Source: Allofrancisella guangzhouensis
GTDB lineage: Bacteria; Pseudomonadota; Gammaproteobacteria; Francisellales; Francisellaceae
Assembly (NCBI RefSeq): GCF_000815225.1
Contig: NZ_CP010427.1
Coordinates: forward strand, 496,001 to 560,000
DNA length: 64,000 nt
Direction of reading: 5' to 3'
In this document: positions 38,269 to 48,293 of the stretch, piece by piece
Numbering within the stretch: the first letter of the stretch is position 1
Layout of the letters: each line of letters opens with the position of its first letter
Made by a program: the position numbers and the translations under genes
Notes under the pieces: model-generated
What the model was told of the DNA's origin: nothing
The model's database searches: none
Seen by the model: only the letters and a program-made list of their open reading frames with translations

Positions 38269-40626
38269 ATGTTAAAAAAATATATATACGGAATTAGTTC
38301 AGTCTTGGCACTAGCAACACTTTTAAGTAGTTGTGCCCAAGAAGAGCTAACAGATTATCAAATAGCGACAACTTGTGACGGTGCAGTTTGTAGTATAGAA
38401 TTAGACCAAACTGATTTACTTAGATATACAAACGTAGTAGGTAAATCAGTAGATAAGGTGTTAAAACAAGAAGCTGTACCAGAACCACAATATAACATAA
38501 CTTGGGTTCTAACAGATGGCCAGCTTGCTACAGATCAGCAACTTAGTGATAGTAATTTACCATTATGTAATGGTGATTGTACTTCTGGGTCTAACCCAAC
38601 TGGTTGGGTATTTACTACAGTAGGCCCACATCAGATAGGTGTTTCTGGAACGATCACATATCCAGATGGTACTGTTCAAAAAATTGATTTAGCAAAAACA
38701 GTAAATACGCAGTATGGTGAAGTTAAGATAAACTCAGAGATTATAGGTGGTTCTGGGTTGGATTATAAATTTACAGCTAACACATCAGGAACTGGTATAC
38801 CAGATAATGCAACCTTTACTTGGAAAGTAAATGGTACAGAGATTGGTACAGGTCAAGAGATAGAGTATCTTTTCCCAACACCAAATATAACTTACACAGT
38901 AGGCTTAGAAGTCTCTGTAGATGGAGAAGTAATCTCAACAGCTACAAAAGAAATAACTTCAGGTGAAGTAGTTGAACCGACATTAACAGCTACTCAAGAT
39001 AGTAGTAGTGATCCACTTGTTTGGACGATAACCGCAAATACTACAGATACAGGTATAGATAGTAGCTGGACAAAGCAGTGGAAGATAGATGGTAATGTAG
39101 TATCAGGAGCTACAGCAAACACACTAAATTATACATTTACCCAGTCTGATACAACATACCAAGTAGAGTATATTGCTACAAAAGGTGAACTTAGAAGAAG
39201 TGCTACTACAAATATAACTGTAGGTACAGTCACTCAACCTACATTAACAGCTACTCAAGATAGTAGTAGTGATCCACTTGTTTGGACGATAACCGCAGAT
39301 ACTACAGATACAGATATAGATAGTAGCTGGACAAAGCAGTGGAAGATAGATGGTAATGTAGTGCCAGGAGCTACAACAAACACACTAAATTATACATTTA
39401 CCCAGTCTGATACGACATACCAAGTAGAGTATATTGCTACAAAGGGTGAACTTAGAAGAATTGCTACTACAAATATAACTGTAGGTACAGTCACTCAACC
39501 TACATTAACAGCTACTCAAGATAGTAGTAGTGATCCACTTGTTTGGACTATAACCGCAGATACTGCAGATACAAGTATAGATAGTAGCTGGACTAGGCAG
39601 TGGAAGATAGATGGTAATGTAGTAACAGGATCAACAGATGCTCTAAACTATACGTTTGCGCAATCTAATACAACATATCAAGTTGAGTATACTGCTACAA
39701 AAGGTCAAAGTACTAGAACTGCGACTATAAGTATAACTATAGGTGCTGTTAATCAACCATCGTTATCATCTACTCAAGATGGTAATAATCCACTAGCTTT
39801 TACAATAACCGCGGATACTACAGATACAAGTATAGATAGTAGCTGGACAAAGCAATGGAAAGTAGATGGTAGTGTAGTACCAGGATCAACAGATGCTCTA
39901 AGCTATACATTTGCGCTTACTAGTAAAACATACCAAGTTGAGTATACTGCTACAAAAGGTCAAAGTACCAGAACTGCGACTACAAGTGTAACCACAGGAG
40001 CAGCTACAGCGCCATCATTAAGTGATTCTCGAATTGGATTTTTAGATTACGCTTTAACAGCTGATTTAGCAGATACAGGTATAACTAGTGCTTGGACGTT
40101 ACAGTGGAGCTCAAACCCATCATCGGCAACATTTTCTGCAGCTAGCTCTGCTGATACAAATGTAACATTTGGTAGTTATAATATAAATTACACTGTAACT
40201 TTGACAGCTACACCACCATCTGGTTCAGGTGATAGTCCTGTAACAGCTAATGTAAGTGTTAGTACAGGATATAGTTTAAAAACAGCAGCTACTATTACAG
40301 GTGGAGATTACTCACCTATACAGCAGGCAAGTGGTACAGCTCCTACTACTGGTATTAGCTGGCAAAAAAATGGTGAGAATTCAATTACTTTTACTTGTCC
40401 AACTGGTTGGGCGATTCCAGCGGAGATAGTAAATATGCCAGCTGTAGGCGATAAAACGGCATATGGTGAATTTGCTTCATTTGGAGGATCATCTATGTTT
40501 TTAATTGATGGCACTAATGGGTTATTATTAACTGATGCGATCTATGGTAATAGTACTGTTATTAGTTATTACAATCTATACGGTCTTAATAAATCAGTAG
40601 GCGTTACTTGTGTACATGTGTACTAA
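38269..40626 (+). CDS. lipoprotein with tandem Ig/PKD-like repeats
   Basis: The 785-residue product has a lipoprotein signal peptide ending LLSSC, so Cys22 should be lipidated. I chose ATG at 38269 because GGGGA lies 6 bases upstream. Residues 30-237 contain PKD-like beta domains (ITWVLTDG, FTWKVNGTEIGTGQEIEYLF). From residue 238 come four nearly identical units of 85-87 residues, each with DSSWTKQWKIDGNVV, NYTF and TYQVEY, then a degenerate fifth. The C-terminal domain has CPTGWAIPAE and a final Cys, reminiscent of FISUMP/Lcl-type domains. Likely an outer-membrane or surface adhesin-like protein. No function is known to me; repeat number may vary between strains. Confidence 0.8.
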   Translation: MLKKYIYGISSVLALATLLSSCAQEELTDYQIATTCDGAVCSIELDQTDLLRYTNVVGKSVDKVLKQEAVPEPQYNITWVLTDGQLATDQQLSDSNLPLCNGDCTSGSNPTGWVFTTVGPHQIGVSGTITYPDGTVQKIDLAKTVNTQYGEVKINSEIIGGSGLDYKFTANTSGTGIPDNATFTWKVNGTEIGTGQEIEYLFPTPNITYTVGLEVSVDGEVISTATKEITSGEVVEPTLTATQDSSSDPLVWTITANTTDTGIDSSWTKQWKIDGNVVSGATANTLNYTFTQSDTTYQVEYIATKGELRRSATTNITVGTVTQPTLTATQDSSSDPLVWTITADTTDTDIDSSWTKQWKIDGNVVPGATTNTLNYTFTQSDTTYQVEYIATKGELRRIATTNITVGTVTQPTLTATQDSSSDPLVWTITADTADTSIDSSWTRQWKIDGNVVTGSTDALNYTFAQSNTTYQVEYTATKGQSTRTATISITIGAVNQPSLSSTQDGNNPLAFTITADTTDTSIDSSWTKQWKVDGSVVPGSTDALSYTFALTSKTYQVEYTATKGQSTRTATTSVTTGAATAPSLSDSRIGFLDYALTADLADTGITSAWTLQWSSNPSSATFSAASSADTNVTFGSYNINYTVTLTATPPSGSGDSPVTANVSVSTGYSLKTAATITGGDYSPIQQASGTAPTTGISWQKNGENSITFTCPTGWAIPAEIVNMPAVGDKTAYGEFASFGGSSMFLIDGTNGLLLTDAIYGNSTVISYYNLYGLNKSVGVTCVHVY
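38980..40017 (+). repeat. four tandem DNA repeats of about 260 bp inside the lipoprotein gene
   Basis: Units begin at 38980, 39241, 39502 and 39760 and are 261, 261, 258 and about 255 bases long. The first two are nearly identical at the DNA level (for example TACTCAAGATAGTAGTAGTG at 38991 and again at 39252 and 39513), including silent positions, which points to recent duplication or gene conversion. The fourth is more diverged. All lengths are multiples of three. Confidence 0.85.
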
Positions 40627-40652
40627 TTATATATCATTAATTTTCTAATCAA

Positions 40653-40717
40653 GCATTAGCTCTTAAGCTAGCAAATGCTATCACTGCTCCACCCAAACAA
40701 TGGGTGGATTCTTTATT
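40653..40717 (+). terminator. terminator of the lipoprotein gene
   Basis: A first stem AGCATT...AATGCT (40652-40679, with inner AGCT/AGCT pairing) is followed by TCCACCC (40688-40694) perfectly paired with GGGTGGA (40702-40708) and TTCTTTATT. The second hairpin has the form of an intrinsic terminator. Confidence 0.7.
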
Positions 40718-40902
40718 AAATCAAGTTTAGAATTTTGGTAATAAAGCTATTAACTATGTTACTAAAAACTGGTTTGTTATTTTGTGGTTTTTGTAATTCT
40801 TGAAGATCATGATTTTCTAATTCCTTTGAATTTATCTTTTAGTTCATGGTTTTTGTGTTTTTCTGCTAAAATATATCTATTAATTAAAATAACTTTTTTC
40901 TA

Positions 40903-43122
40903 ATGTCTTTGAAAAATTCCTTAAGTAGTTTGAATCCTCAACAGCATAAAGCTGTAGTTCTTGAAGATCGTAATTCTCTTATTTTAGCTGGTGCCGGTAG
41001 TGGGAAAACTAAGGTTCTTACTTCGAGAATAGCTTATTTATGCTGCGATAGAGGGGTTACTGTTGATAATATCTTAGCTGTTACGTTTACAAACAAAGCT
41101 GCTAAGGAAATTCAGCAACGTGTCGAAAAAATGCTTGGAACATCGACATTTGGTATGTGGATAGGTACTTTTCATGGCATAGCTCATAGATTGTTACGTA
41201 AGCATGGACATGAGTTAGGGTTAGACAAGAATTTTAGAATTCTTGACCAAGACGAGCAAGCTCAGCTTATAAAAAAAGTAATAAATTCTTTAGATCTTGA
41301 TGATAAAAAATATCCCCCAAAATTACTTCAAAATTTTATAAATAAACAAAAAGATCAAGCAACACGCAGTGATAAACTTTCCAAACAGTACGATGGAAAC
41401 TTTAACCGTATCTATCAGGCTTATGAGGAAAGGCTACAACTTGATAATGCTTTAGACTTTGCGGATTTATTGCTTTATTTGTATGAGCTGTTTTCTCTAA
41501 ATGTTCAGTTAAGAGAATATTATCAAAATTTATTTAAGTACATACTTATAGACGAATTTCAAGATACTAACCATGTACAATATATGTGGTTAAAACTTTT
41601 ACTGACAGACACTAACTACATTATGGCTGTTGGTGATGATGACCAATCAATATATGGTTGGCGTGGGGCTATAATAGATAACATCCATAATTATGTGAAA
41701 GAAATAAATAACGTCGAGATAGTTAAGTTAGAGCAGAATTATCGCTCAACAAAAAATATTCTTAAGGCAGCAAATTCTGTCATTAAAAACAATAATAACA
41801 GAATGCCAAAAGAACTTTGGTCTGCAGCTGAGGATGGTGAAAAAGTACAAGTGTATAACGCTGTAAATGAAAGAGAAGAAGCCAAATATATAATTGATAA
41901 AATCCGTAAACTTCACCAAGATGGTGAAAGTTATAATGATATTGCATTGCTGTACCGTTCAAACTATTTATCGCGTGTGTTAGAGGAAAGCTGTATATAT
42001 GCGGGTATTCCATATAGAATTTATGGTGGTTTTAAGTTTTTTGATAGAGCAGAGGTTAAAGATGCTTTAGCTTACTTAAGGCTAGCAGCTACAAGTACAG
42101 ACAATTTAGCTTTTGAGCGTATTATAAATACTCCTGCTCGTGGTATAGGTAACAAAACTTTAGATACAATTAGAAACTTTGCTCAAGTTAATTCATTATC
42201 ATATTGGCAAGCAACAATAGAAGTTATTCAAAAAGAGTTAGTTACAAAACGTACAGCAAGCTTACTTTTAAATTTTATTCAGCTAATTGATGACATATCT
42301 AGTCAGGTAAAAGAATTTAGTTTAGATGAGTTGTTAGAATATGTGATTACAAAAAGTGGACTTTTAGCTTCTTATGAAGAAAAAGATACAGAAAAAGACA
42401 GTCAAAAAATAGATAACTTAAAAGAGTTAATAAGTGCAGCTAAAGATTTTGAGCCACAAATCGAGTTACTTGATGATAATGTTGACATTTTACAAGATTT
42501 TCTGTCATTTGCAGTTTTAGAGGCTGGTGAAATGCAAGCTGATCAATCAACAGATAGTGTTCAGTTGATGACCATCCATGCTGCAAAAGGTTTAGAGTTT
42601 AAGCATGTATTTATAATTGCAGCTGAAGAAGGGATATTTCCTCCAAATGCTGTAATTAACAGTCAGGAAGCTTTTGATAATTCTCATTCAAAAAAGCTCC
42701 AAGAAAAACTTGCTGAAGAGAGAAGACTTTTCTATGTTGCGATTACTAGAGCTATGGTGTCTCTAACTATTAGTTACGCTCAAGTACGTAATATTTTTGG
42801 TAAAAGTAGCTTTCAGGTTTGTTCTAGGTTCTTAGCTGAAATTGATGATGAGCATTTAAATCAAGGGCAAGAACAATCATCAAAAACTAAAGTAAGAGCA
42901 AAATCTAATTTTGGGGTTTCGCCATTTGATTTTCTAAAATCAAGTTCCCCTAATAATAAAACTTTCAAACCCGGAGATAAAGTTTTTCATAAAGTGTTTG
43001 GTAAAGGTATTTTTGTTAAATCGCAAGCTCAAGGTACAAAGGAATTTTATACAGTAAATTTTGGACCTGATGTTGGTCAAAAGATACTTTTGGCAGATAT
43101 TGCTAATCTGGCTAAGGTGTAG
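40903..43122 (+). CDS. uvrD: DNA helicase II, UvrD/PcrA type
   Basis: UvrD is a superfamily 1 3'-5' helicase used in nucleotide excision and mismatch repair and in clearing stalled polymerases. All motifs are present in the 739 residues: Walker A AGAGSGKT at about 29-36, AVTFTNKAA, GTFHGIAHRLLRKH, DEFQDTN, GDDDQSIYGWRGA, QNYRST, TIHAAKGLEF and EERRLFYVAITRA. The C-terminal end has the KVFHKVFGKGIF segment typical of the UvrD/PcrA Tudor-like domain that binds RNA polymerase, which separates it from Rep. Its 3' end overlaps the convergent MFS gene by 11 bases. Confidence 0.95.
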   Translation: MSLKNSLSSLNPQQHKAVVLEDRNSLILAGAGSGKTKVLTSRIAYLCCDRGVTVDNILAVTFTNKAAKEIQQRVEKMLGTSTFGMWIGTFHGIAHRLLRKHGHELGLDKNFRILDQDEQAQLIKKVINSLDLDDKKYPPKLLQNFINKQKDQATRSDKLSKQYDGNFNRIYQAYEERLQLDNALDFADLLLYLYELFSLNVQLREYYQNLFKYILIDEFQDTNHVQYMWLKLLLTDTNYIMAVGDDDQSIYGWRGAIIDNIHNYVKEINNVEIVKLEQNYRSTKNILKAANSVIKNNNNRMPKELWSAAEDGEKVQVYNAVNEREEAKYIIDKIRKLHQDGESYNDIALLYRSNYLSRVLEESCIYAGIPYRIYGGFKFFDRAEVKDALAYLRLAATSTDNLAFERIINTPARGIGNKTLDTIRNFAQVNSLSYWQATIEVIQKELVTKRTASLLLNFIQLIDDISSQVKEFSLDELLEYVITKSGLLASYEEKDTEKDSQKIDNLKELISAAKDFEPQIELLDDNVDILQDFLSFAVLEAGEMQADQSTDSVQLMTIHAAKGLEFKHVFIIAAEEGIFPPNAVINSQEAFDNSHSKKLQEKLAEERRLFYVAITRAMVSLTISYAQVRNIFGKSSFQVCSRFLAEIDDEHLNQGQEQSSKTKVRAKSNFGVSPFDFLKSSSPNNKTFKPGDKVFHKVFGKGIFVKSQAQGTKEFYTVNFGPDVGQKILLADIANLAKV

Positions 43123-44314
43123 ATTTATTATTTATTTTTATTTTTTTAAAAAATATCGCTCCCAATATTAGAAAAATAACAAAGCATATACTTATACTCG
43201 TTTTGGATGCTAAGTTTATGGCATTTCCTGTATCGATCGATAAGCCAACAATTAATTGACCAACTTCAGTGACTAAAGTAATTAGCATATTTGTGATAGC
43301 AATTCCTATAGCAGTGAAATTTTGATGACTTATTTTGTTGAAGTAGTGCCATACTAAAACCTGTGAAGCAGAAAACGCTCCAAAAATAAAAACTAAAAAT
43401 ACAGCATAGTTTTTTAATATTCCAAAATTTATGATAATAATTATTATTACAGTGCCTAAAACGGAAATGTTGATAACTCTTGTGGGGTCGAATTTATTAG
43501 CTAGTAGGGTTTTTATAGGAGAGAAGATAGCCCAGCCCATGAATATTAAGGTTATTAGTGTAGTTGCAAATATGTCACTAAAGCCATATGTTTGTTTAAA
43601 ATATAGAATTCCGTATTGTGATGTTAGAACTATGGTAGGTATATATATCAAACCTGCCCATGTGGCATTAATCCAGAGTTTCTTGTTTTTTATTAAATTT
43701 TTACTAGCATCGTAAATTTGCTTGAATTTCGGCATTAGATTTACAGTCTGAACTTCTTTCGGTGAAAATATTTGAAATAAGACAGCTAGTGGTAGTGCAA
43801 AAATACCTGAATATATAAAAACATCGATCCAAGAGGTATTGTAGTTGGATATAAGCACACTTACGTTTTGTGAGAAAGCAGCAGCTAAAGTCCCTAATGA
43901 TATTATAATGCTTGTTATAAAGCTAAAGTATTTAGGATTAAAGTTTTCTAATGCTAGTTTCAAAACTCCTATAAATGCAAATGATGATCCTACACCTACT
44001 AACAGTCTACCAACAATTGCTGTATTAAAACCTCCAGCTATAAATAATATGTTACCAGCTCCACAAACTAAAGTTGCTGCTATTAAAACTCTTTTGCTCC
44101 CGAATCTATCTAATAGTATTCCAGCGGGTATTTGCATTATAAGATAAGTTATATTGTAGCTAGATATTAAAAATGAAAAACCAATATGAGTAGATATGTT
44201 AAAGTAGTTAACTATTTGCTCTTGGTATGCTCCAGTAAGTATCCTTAAAAAAAATTCATAGCAATAAAAGCTTATCCCAATAGTTAATATTATAAGAGTT
44301 CTAAATTTTTGCAT
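43112..44314 (-). CDS. MFS transporter, Pht/Fpt-like
   Basis: The 400-residue protein has about 12 predicted membrane spans, with the MFS motif GILLDRFGSKRVL between spans 2 and 3 (about 66-78). The N-terminal SFYCYEFFLRI resembles the phagosomal transporter (Pht) family of Legionella and the Fpt family of Francisella, which carry amino acids or nucleosides during growth in host cells. It is convergent with uvrD (11-base overlap) and divergent from glpK. An Fpt-family member lies beside the glp genes in F. tularensis as I recall it, but the substrate cannot be read from sequence. Confidence 0.8.
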   Translation of the reverse strand: MQKFRTLIILTIGISFYCYEFFLRILTGAYQEQIVNYFNISTHIGFSFLISSYNITYLIMQIPAGILLDRFGSKRVLIAATLVCGAGNILFIAGGFNTAIVGRLLVGVGSSFAFIGVLKLALENFNPKYFSFITSIIISLGTLAAAFSQNVSVLISNYNTSWIDVFIYSGIFALPLAVLFQIFSPKEVQTVNLMPKFKQIYDASKNLIKNKKLWINATWAGLIYIPTIVLTSQYGILYFKQTYGFSDIFATTLITLIFMGWAIFSPIKTLLANKFDPTRVINISVLGTVIIIIIINFGILKNYAVFLVFIFGAFSASQVLVWHYFNKISHQNFTAIGIAITNMLITLVTEVGQLIVGLSIDTGNAINLASKTSISICFVIFLILGAIFFKKIKINNKSTP

Positions 44315-44415
44315 TTTTTTAAAAAATGTTCCTATTGTTTAGAAATTTACACTTTTATGAGGTTATTGTCTAATTAACTATTTTTAAGAAACTAGTAATA
44401 TTATTTGCTTCATCA

Positions 44416-44444
44416 TTTACCCTATTGGCTATTAAATATATAAT
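44416..44444 (+). promoter_or_regulatory. promoter of the glpKDF cluster
   Basis: TTTACC at 44416-44421 and a perfect TATAAT at 44439-44444 are 17 bases apart, 35 bases before the glpK ATG. No GlpR-type operator could be recognised. Confidence 0.5.
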
Positions 44445-44478
44445 TTCTCTAAATAAATTCTAAGTATTAAAAATAACA

Positions 44479-45978
44479 ATGTCAGAAAAATTTGTTTTAG
44501 CTGTTGATCAGGGCACAACTAGTTCGCGTGCTATCATTTTTGATAAAAATGGTAATATCAAAAAAATTGCCCAAAAAGAGTTTACCCAGATTTATCCAAA
44601 AAGTGGTTGGGTTGAACATGATCCTATGGAAATATGGGGCACGCAAAGCGGTGTTGTCAGAGAAGTTCTTGAGTCTGGAAGAGTTAAACCAGATCAAATC
44701 GCAGCTATAGGTATTACAAACCAGCGTGAAACTGCTATTGTTTGGGATAAAGAAACTGGAGATCCTATTTATAATGCAATAGTTTGGCAATGTCGCCGTA
44801 CTTCTTATATTTGTGATGATATTAAAAAAGATCCAGAACTAGTTAAATATATCAAAGAAAATACAGGTTTGGTTGTGGATGCGTATTTTTCAGGTACAAA
44901 AGTTAAGTGGATTTTGGACAATGTAAGAGGGGCTAGGGAAAAAGCTAATGCTGGTAAGCTTCTAATGGGCACTGTAGACACGTGGCTGATTTGGAATATG
45001 ACACGTGGTAAAGTCCATGCAACTGATTATAGTAATGCTTCACGTACTATGCTTTTTAATATTAATACACTAGAGTGGGACAAGAAAATTTTAGAATATT
45101 TAGATATTCCAGAGTCTATGTTGCCAGAGGTAAAAAACTCAAGTGAAATCTACGGTTACACGGATGAAAAAACCCTAGCTGGGGCTAGAATTCCAATAGC
45201 TGGTGTTGCTGGAGATCAGCATGCTGCTTTATTTGGTCATTGCTGTTTTGAGAAAGGCATGGCTAAAAATACTTATGGTACGGGTTGTTTTGCGCTTATG
45301 AATGTTGGTGATAAGCCAATATTTTCTGATGCTGGACTTCTAACTACTATCGCGTGGGGTGAAAATGGTAAGCCAACCTATGCTTTAGAGGGTAGTGTAT
45401 TTATTGCAGGAGCAGTTATCCAGTGGATTAGAGATGGTTTAGGACTTATTCGTTCAGCAGAAGATAGTGAGTACTATGCTACAAAAATTGATTCAACTAA
45501 TGGTGTATATTTAGTCCCAGCTTTTGTGGGCCTGGGTACTCCATATTGGGATATGTATGCTAGAGGTACAATAGTTGGCATAACAAGAGACACAAAGAGA
45601 GAGCATATTATCAGGGCTGCTCTTGAAGCTATAGCGTACCAGGCAAAAGACGTTTTAGATTGTATGAAAGGCGATACAGGACTGGATTTGACAGGTTTAC
45701 GTGTGGATGGTGGAGCAGTGCAGAATAATTTTCTAATGCAGTTCCAGTCTGATATTTTGCAGTCTGAAATTTCAAAACCAAAAATAAATGAAATTACAGG
45801 TTTAGGAGCCGCATTTTTAGCAGGTTTAGCTGTTGGCTTCTGGAAAAATAAAGAAGAGCTGAAATCTATCCTTATAACAGAGAAAACTTTTGAACCACAA
45901 AAAGATTTTAAAACAGTTACCCATGATTATAAAGGTTGGAAAAAGGCCGTGCAAAGAAGTAAGGCTTGGGTTGAATAA
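44479..45978 (+). CDS. glpK: glycerol kinase
   Basis: GlpK phosphorylates glycerol to glycerol 3-phosphate in the cytoplasm. The 499 residues have the FGGY kinase pattern: phosphate loop [10 protein letters not shown] at about 10-19, [20 protein letters not shown] and the C-terminal [19 protein letters not shown]. It is the first gene of a cluster glpK-glpD-glpF that takes up and oxidises glycerol. No strong ribosome site is seen before the ATG. glpD starts one base after the stop. Confidence 0.98.
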   Translation: MSEKFVLAVDQGTTSSRAIIFDKNGNIKKIAQKEFTQIYPKSGWVEHDPMEIWGTQSGVVREVLESGRVKPDQIAAIGITNQRETAIVWDKETGDPIYNAIVWQCRRTSYICDDIKKDPELVKYIKENTGLVVDAYFSGTKVKWILDNVRGAREKANAGKLLMGTVDTWLIWNMTRGKVHATDYSNASRTMLFNINTLEWDKKILEYLDIPESMLPEVKNSSEIYGYTDEKTLAGARIPIAGVAGDQHAALFGHCCFEKGMAKNTYGTGCFALMNVGDKPIFSDAGLLTTIAWGENGKPTYALEGSVFIAGAVIQWIRDGLGLIRSAEDSEYYATKIDSTNGVYLVPAFVGLGTPYWDMYARGTIVGITRDTKREHIIRAALEAIAYQAKDVLDCMKGDTGLDLTGLRVDGGAVQNNFLMQFQSDILQSEISKPKINEITGLGAAFLAGLAVGFWKNKEELKSILITEKTFEPQKDFKTVTHDYKGWKKAVQRSKAWVE

Positions 45979-45979
45979 A

Positions 45980-47512
45980 ATGGAGAATAATTACGACATA
46001 ATAATAATTGGTGGTGGTGCAACTGGGTTTGGTTGTGCTATAGAGGCTGTCTCACGTGGTTATAAAACATTACTTTTAGAGGCGTATGATTTTGGTAAAG
46101 GTACTTCTTCAAAGTCTACTAAACTTATTCATGGTGGTCTAAGGTATTTAGAAAATTTTGATTTTGCACTTGTAAAAGAAGGCTTAGAAGAAAGGTTTTC
46201 ATTTTTACATAATGCCCCTCATTTGACCTATAAACAATCTTATCTTATTCCAACACGTAGTTATTTTGAGACAATTAAATACACTATAGGTGTTAAGCTT
46301 TATGAGTTATTATCAGGTAAGTATAAAATTGGTAAAGGTTATAATCTAAATAAAAGACAGACTTTAGAAGAGTTACCAAATATAGAAGCTTCTAAGCTTA
46401 AAAAAAGTTTAGTGTATTATGACGGTCAGTTTGATGATACTAGGCTTTTGATCTCTTTGATGAAAACTTTTGAATCAAAGGGTGGTGTAGCTTTAAATTA
46501 CCATAAAGTTGAAAAAATCTACAGCTCAACGAATTCAAAATTAGATACTGTTGTGGTTACTAATACATTAACTCAGGAAAAAAGAGAGTTTAACGCAAGT
46601 CATATTATTAATGCTACAGGAACATTTTGTGATACTATCATAAGCTTGGCGGGTAGAAAAGAATCACACAAGTATGTTTCAGTTGCGCAAGGAACTCATA
46701 TAGTTTTTGCCAGAGAAAAGTTCCCAACGAAGCATGCTATTTTGATCCCAGAGACAGAAGATGGCAGGGTTTTATTTATTTTACCTTGGCATGACCATTT
46801 GATAGTTGGTACTACAGATATTAAAAAAGAGATTCCAAGTATTGAGCCAAAAGCGGATAAACAAGAAATTGAATTTATTTTGGAAACTTTTAACCAATAC
46901 GCCAAACAAAAAGCAACTATCGCGGATATAAGATCAGTATATTGTGGGCAACGTCCATTAGTCTCACCTAAGAAAAATAGAAAAACAGCAAATATTTCTC
47001 GTAAGCATGAAATTATTGAATCTACAGATGGTTTGATTACGGTAGTAGGAGGCAAGTGGACTATATTTAGACGTATGGGGCAAGATACTTTAGATTATAT
47101 TGAAAGTGGTAAAATCGCGCAAAAACTTTCTAAAACCTCCGAGCAGTTGTTGGTTGATGCTATTGAGTCTAAAGAAAGTTATCCATTAAAAGTTTATGGT
47201 AAAAATGCTGATGATATTAAGATAATTCAGCAAGAACTAAATAATCATGAGTTATTGCATAGCGATTTACCATACTATCAAGCAGAAGTTATTTATAATG
47301 TAAGAAATGAAAAGGCTAAGACAGTGGAAGATGTTTTAGCTCGTCGTACAAGAGCGGCTTTTTTAGATATTAAAGCAAGTATTCAAGCTGCTCCTATTGT
47401 GGCTGAGCTTATGGCTAAAGAACTTGGTAAAGATAAAGCTTGGCAAGATGAACAGGTGGAGAGTTTTGTAGAATTTTCTAAAAATTTTAATGTTGAGGAA
47501 TTATATAGGTGA
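45980..47512 (+). CDS. glpD: aerobic glycerol-3-phosphate dehydrogenase
   Basis: GlpD oxidises glycerol 3-phosphate to dihydroxyacetone phosphate at the inner membrane and passes electrons to quinone. I chose ATG at 45980, one base after the glpK stop, giving 510 residues close to the E. coli 501; an in-frame ATG at 45890 lies inside glpK. The N-terminal FAD site IIIIGGGATGFGCA (about 7-20), KLIHGGLRYLENF and the IIVG..DI-type segment (VGTTDI) are present. Translation is probably coupled to glpK because no clear ribosome site exists. Confidence 0.96.
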   Translation: MENNYDIIIIGGGATGFGCAIEAVSRGYKTLLLEAYDFGKGTSSKSTKLIHGGLRYLENFDFALVKEGLEERFSFLHNAPHLTYKQSYLIPTRSYFETIKYTIGVKLYELLSGKYKIGKGYNLNKRQTLEELPNIEASKLKKSLVYYDGQFDDTRLLISLMKTFESKGGVALNYHKVEKIYSSTNSKLDTVVVTNTLTQEKREFNASHIINATGTFCDTIISLAGRKESHKYVSVAQGTHIVFAREKFPTKHAILIPETEDGRVLFILPWHDHLIVGTTDIKKEIPSIEPKADKQEIEFILETFNQYAKQKATIADIRSVYCGQRPLVSPKKNRKTANISRKHEIIESTDGLITVVGGKWTIFRRMGQDTLDYIESGKIAQKLSKTSEQLLVDAIESKESYPLKVYGKNADDIKIIQQELNNHELLHSDLPYYQAEVIYNVRNEKAKTVEDVLARRTRAAFLDIKASIQAAPIVAELMAKELGKDKAWQDEQVESFVEFSKNFNVEELYR

Positions 47513-47519
47513 GTAAATT

Positions 47520-48287
47520 ATGTTAGAAGCTTGTATAGCAGAAGTTATAGGAACAATGATTCTTATACTTTTGGGTAATGGAGTTGTGGCAGGAGTTGTT
47601 TTAAATAAAACTAAGTCACAAAATAGTGGTTGGATTGTCATTACTTTCGCTTGGGGGTTAGCAGTATTTTTAGGTGTTTTAGTGGCAGGACCTATTAGTG
47701 GTGCGCATATGAATCCTGCTGTAACATTAGCTTTGACTCTTGCAGGTAAGTTTTCATGGACTTGGGTGGTACCATTTGTTATAAGTCAGATTATAGGGGC
47801 TATGCTTGGCCAGGCACTAGTTTGGATTATGTATTATCCACATTACTCTGTTACAAAAGATACAGAACTAAAGTTAGCGACATTTTGCACATCTCCAGCA
47901 ATTAAGCATTTACCTTCTAATTTTATGAGTGAAATTATTGGTACGTTTGTATTAGTGCTTGCAATATTAACCATGCATGGAGTCGTAATACAGGTTGGTG
48001 ACTCCAGTAGTTTGGTGACAGCATATCCGGTTGATATGGGGGCATTAGGAGGTATTCCAGTTGCATTTGTTGTAATTGTAATAGGTTTATCTTTAGGAGG
48101 CACTACTGGGTATGCTATTAACCCAGCTAGAGACTTTGGTCCGAGATTGTTTCATGCTATTATGCCTATTCAATCTAAGGGTTCATCCCACTGGGATTAT
48201 GCGTGGGTGCCAGTTTTAGGTCCTATTGTTGGCAGCGTAGGAGCAACAGTCCTCTATTTGTTACTAAAATCAAGTGGGGTATTTTAG
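47520..48287 (+). CDS. glpF: glycerol facilitator (aquaglyceroporin)
   Basis: GlpF lets glycerol diffuse through the inner membrane. The 255-residue protein has six membrane spans and two half-helices, with the NPA motifs in GAHMNPAVTLAL (about 61-72) and GYAINPARDFGPRL (about 197-210). The aspartate after the second NPAR and the wider filter residues mark a glycerol channel rather than a water channel. It lies 7 bases after glpD. Confidence 0.96.
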   Translation: MLEACIAEVIGTMILILLGNGVVAGVVLNKTKSQNSGWIVITFAWGLAVFLGVLVAGPISGAHMNPAVTLALTLAGKFSWTWVVPFVISQIIGAMLGQALVWIMYYPHYSVTKDTELKLATFCTSPAIKHLPSNFMSEIIGTFVLVLAILTMHGVVIQVGDSSSLVTAYPVDMGALGGIPVAFVVIVIGLSLGGTTGYAINPARDFGPRLFHAIMPIQSKGSSHWDYAWVPVLGPIVGSVGATVLYLLLKSSGVF

Positions 48288-48293
48288 TATAAA

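Noticed and set aside
38980-40017. Repeat array considered as CRISPR
   Set aside because: Units are long, coding, in frame and adjacent, with no short repeats separated by unique spacers.
43431-44147. Two plus-strand open frames opposite the MFS gene
   Set aside because: Antisense to a complete 12-span transporter with normal motifs; no starts with ribosome sites.
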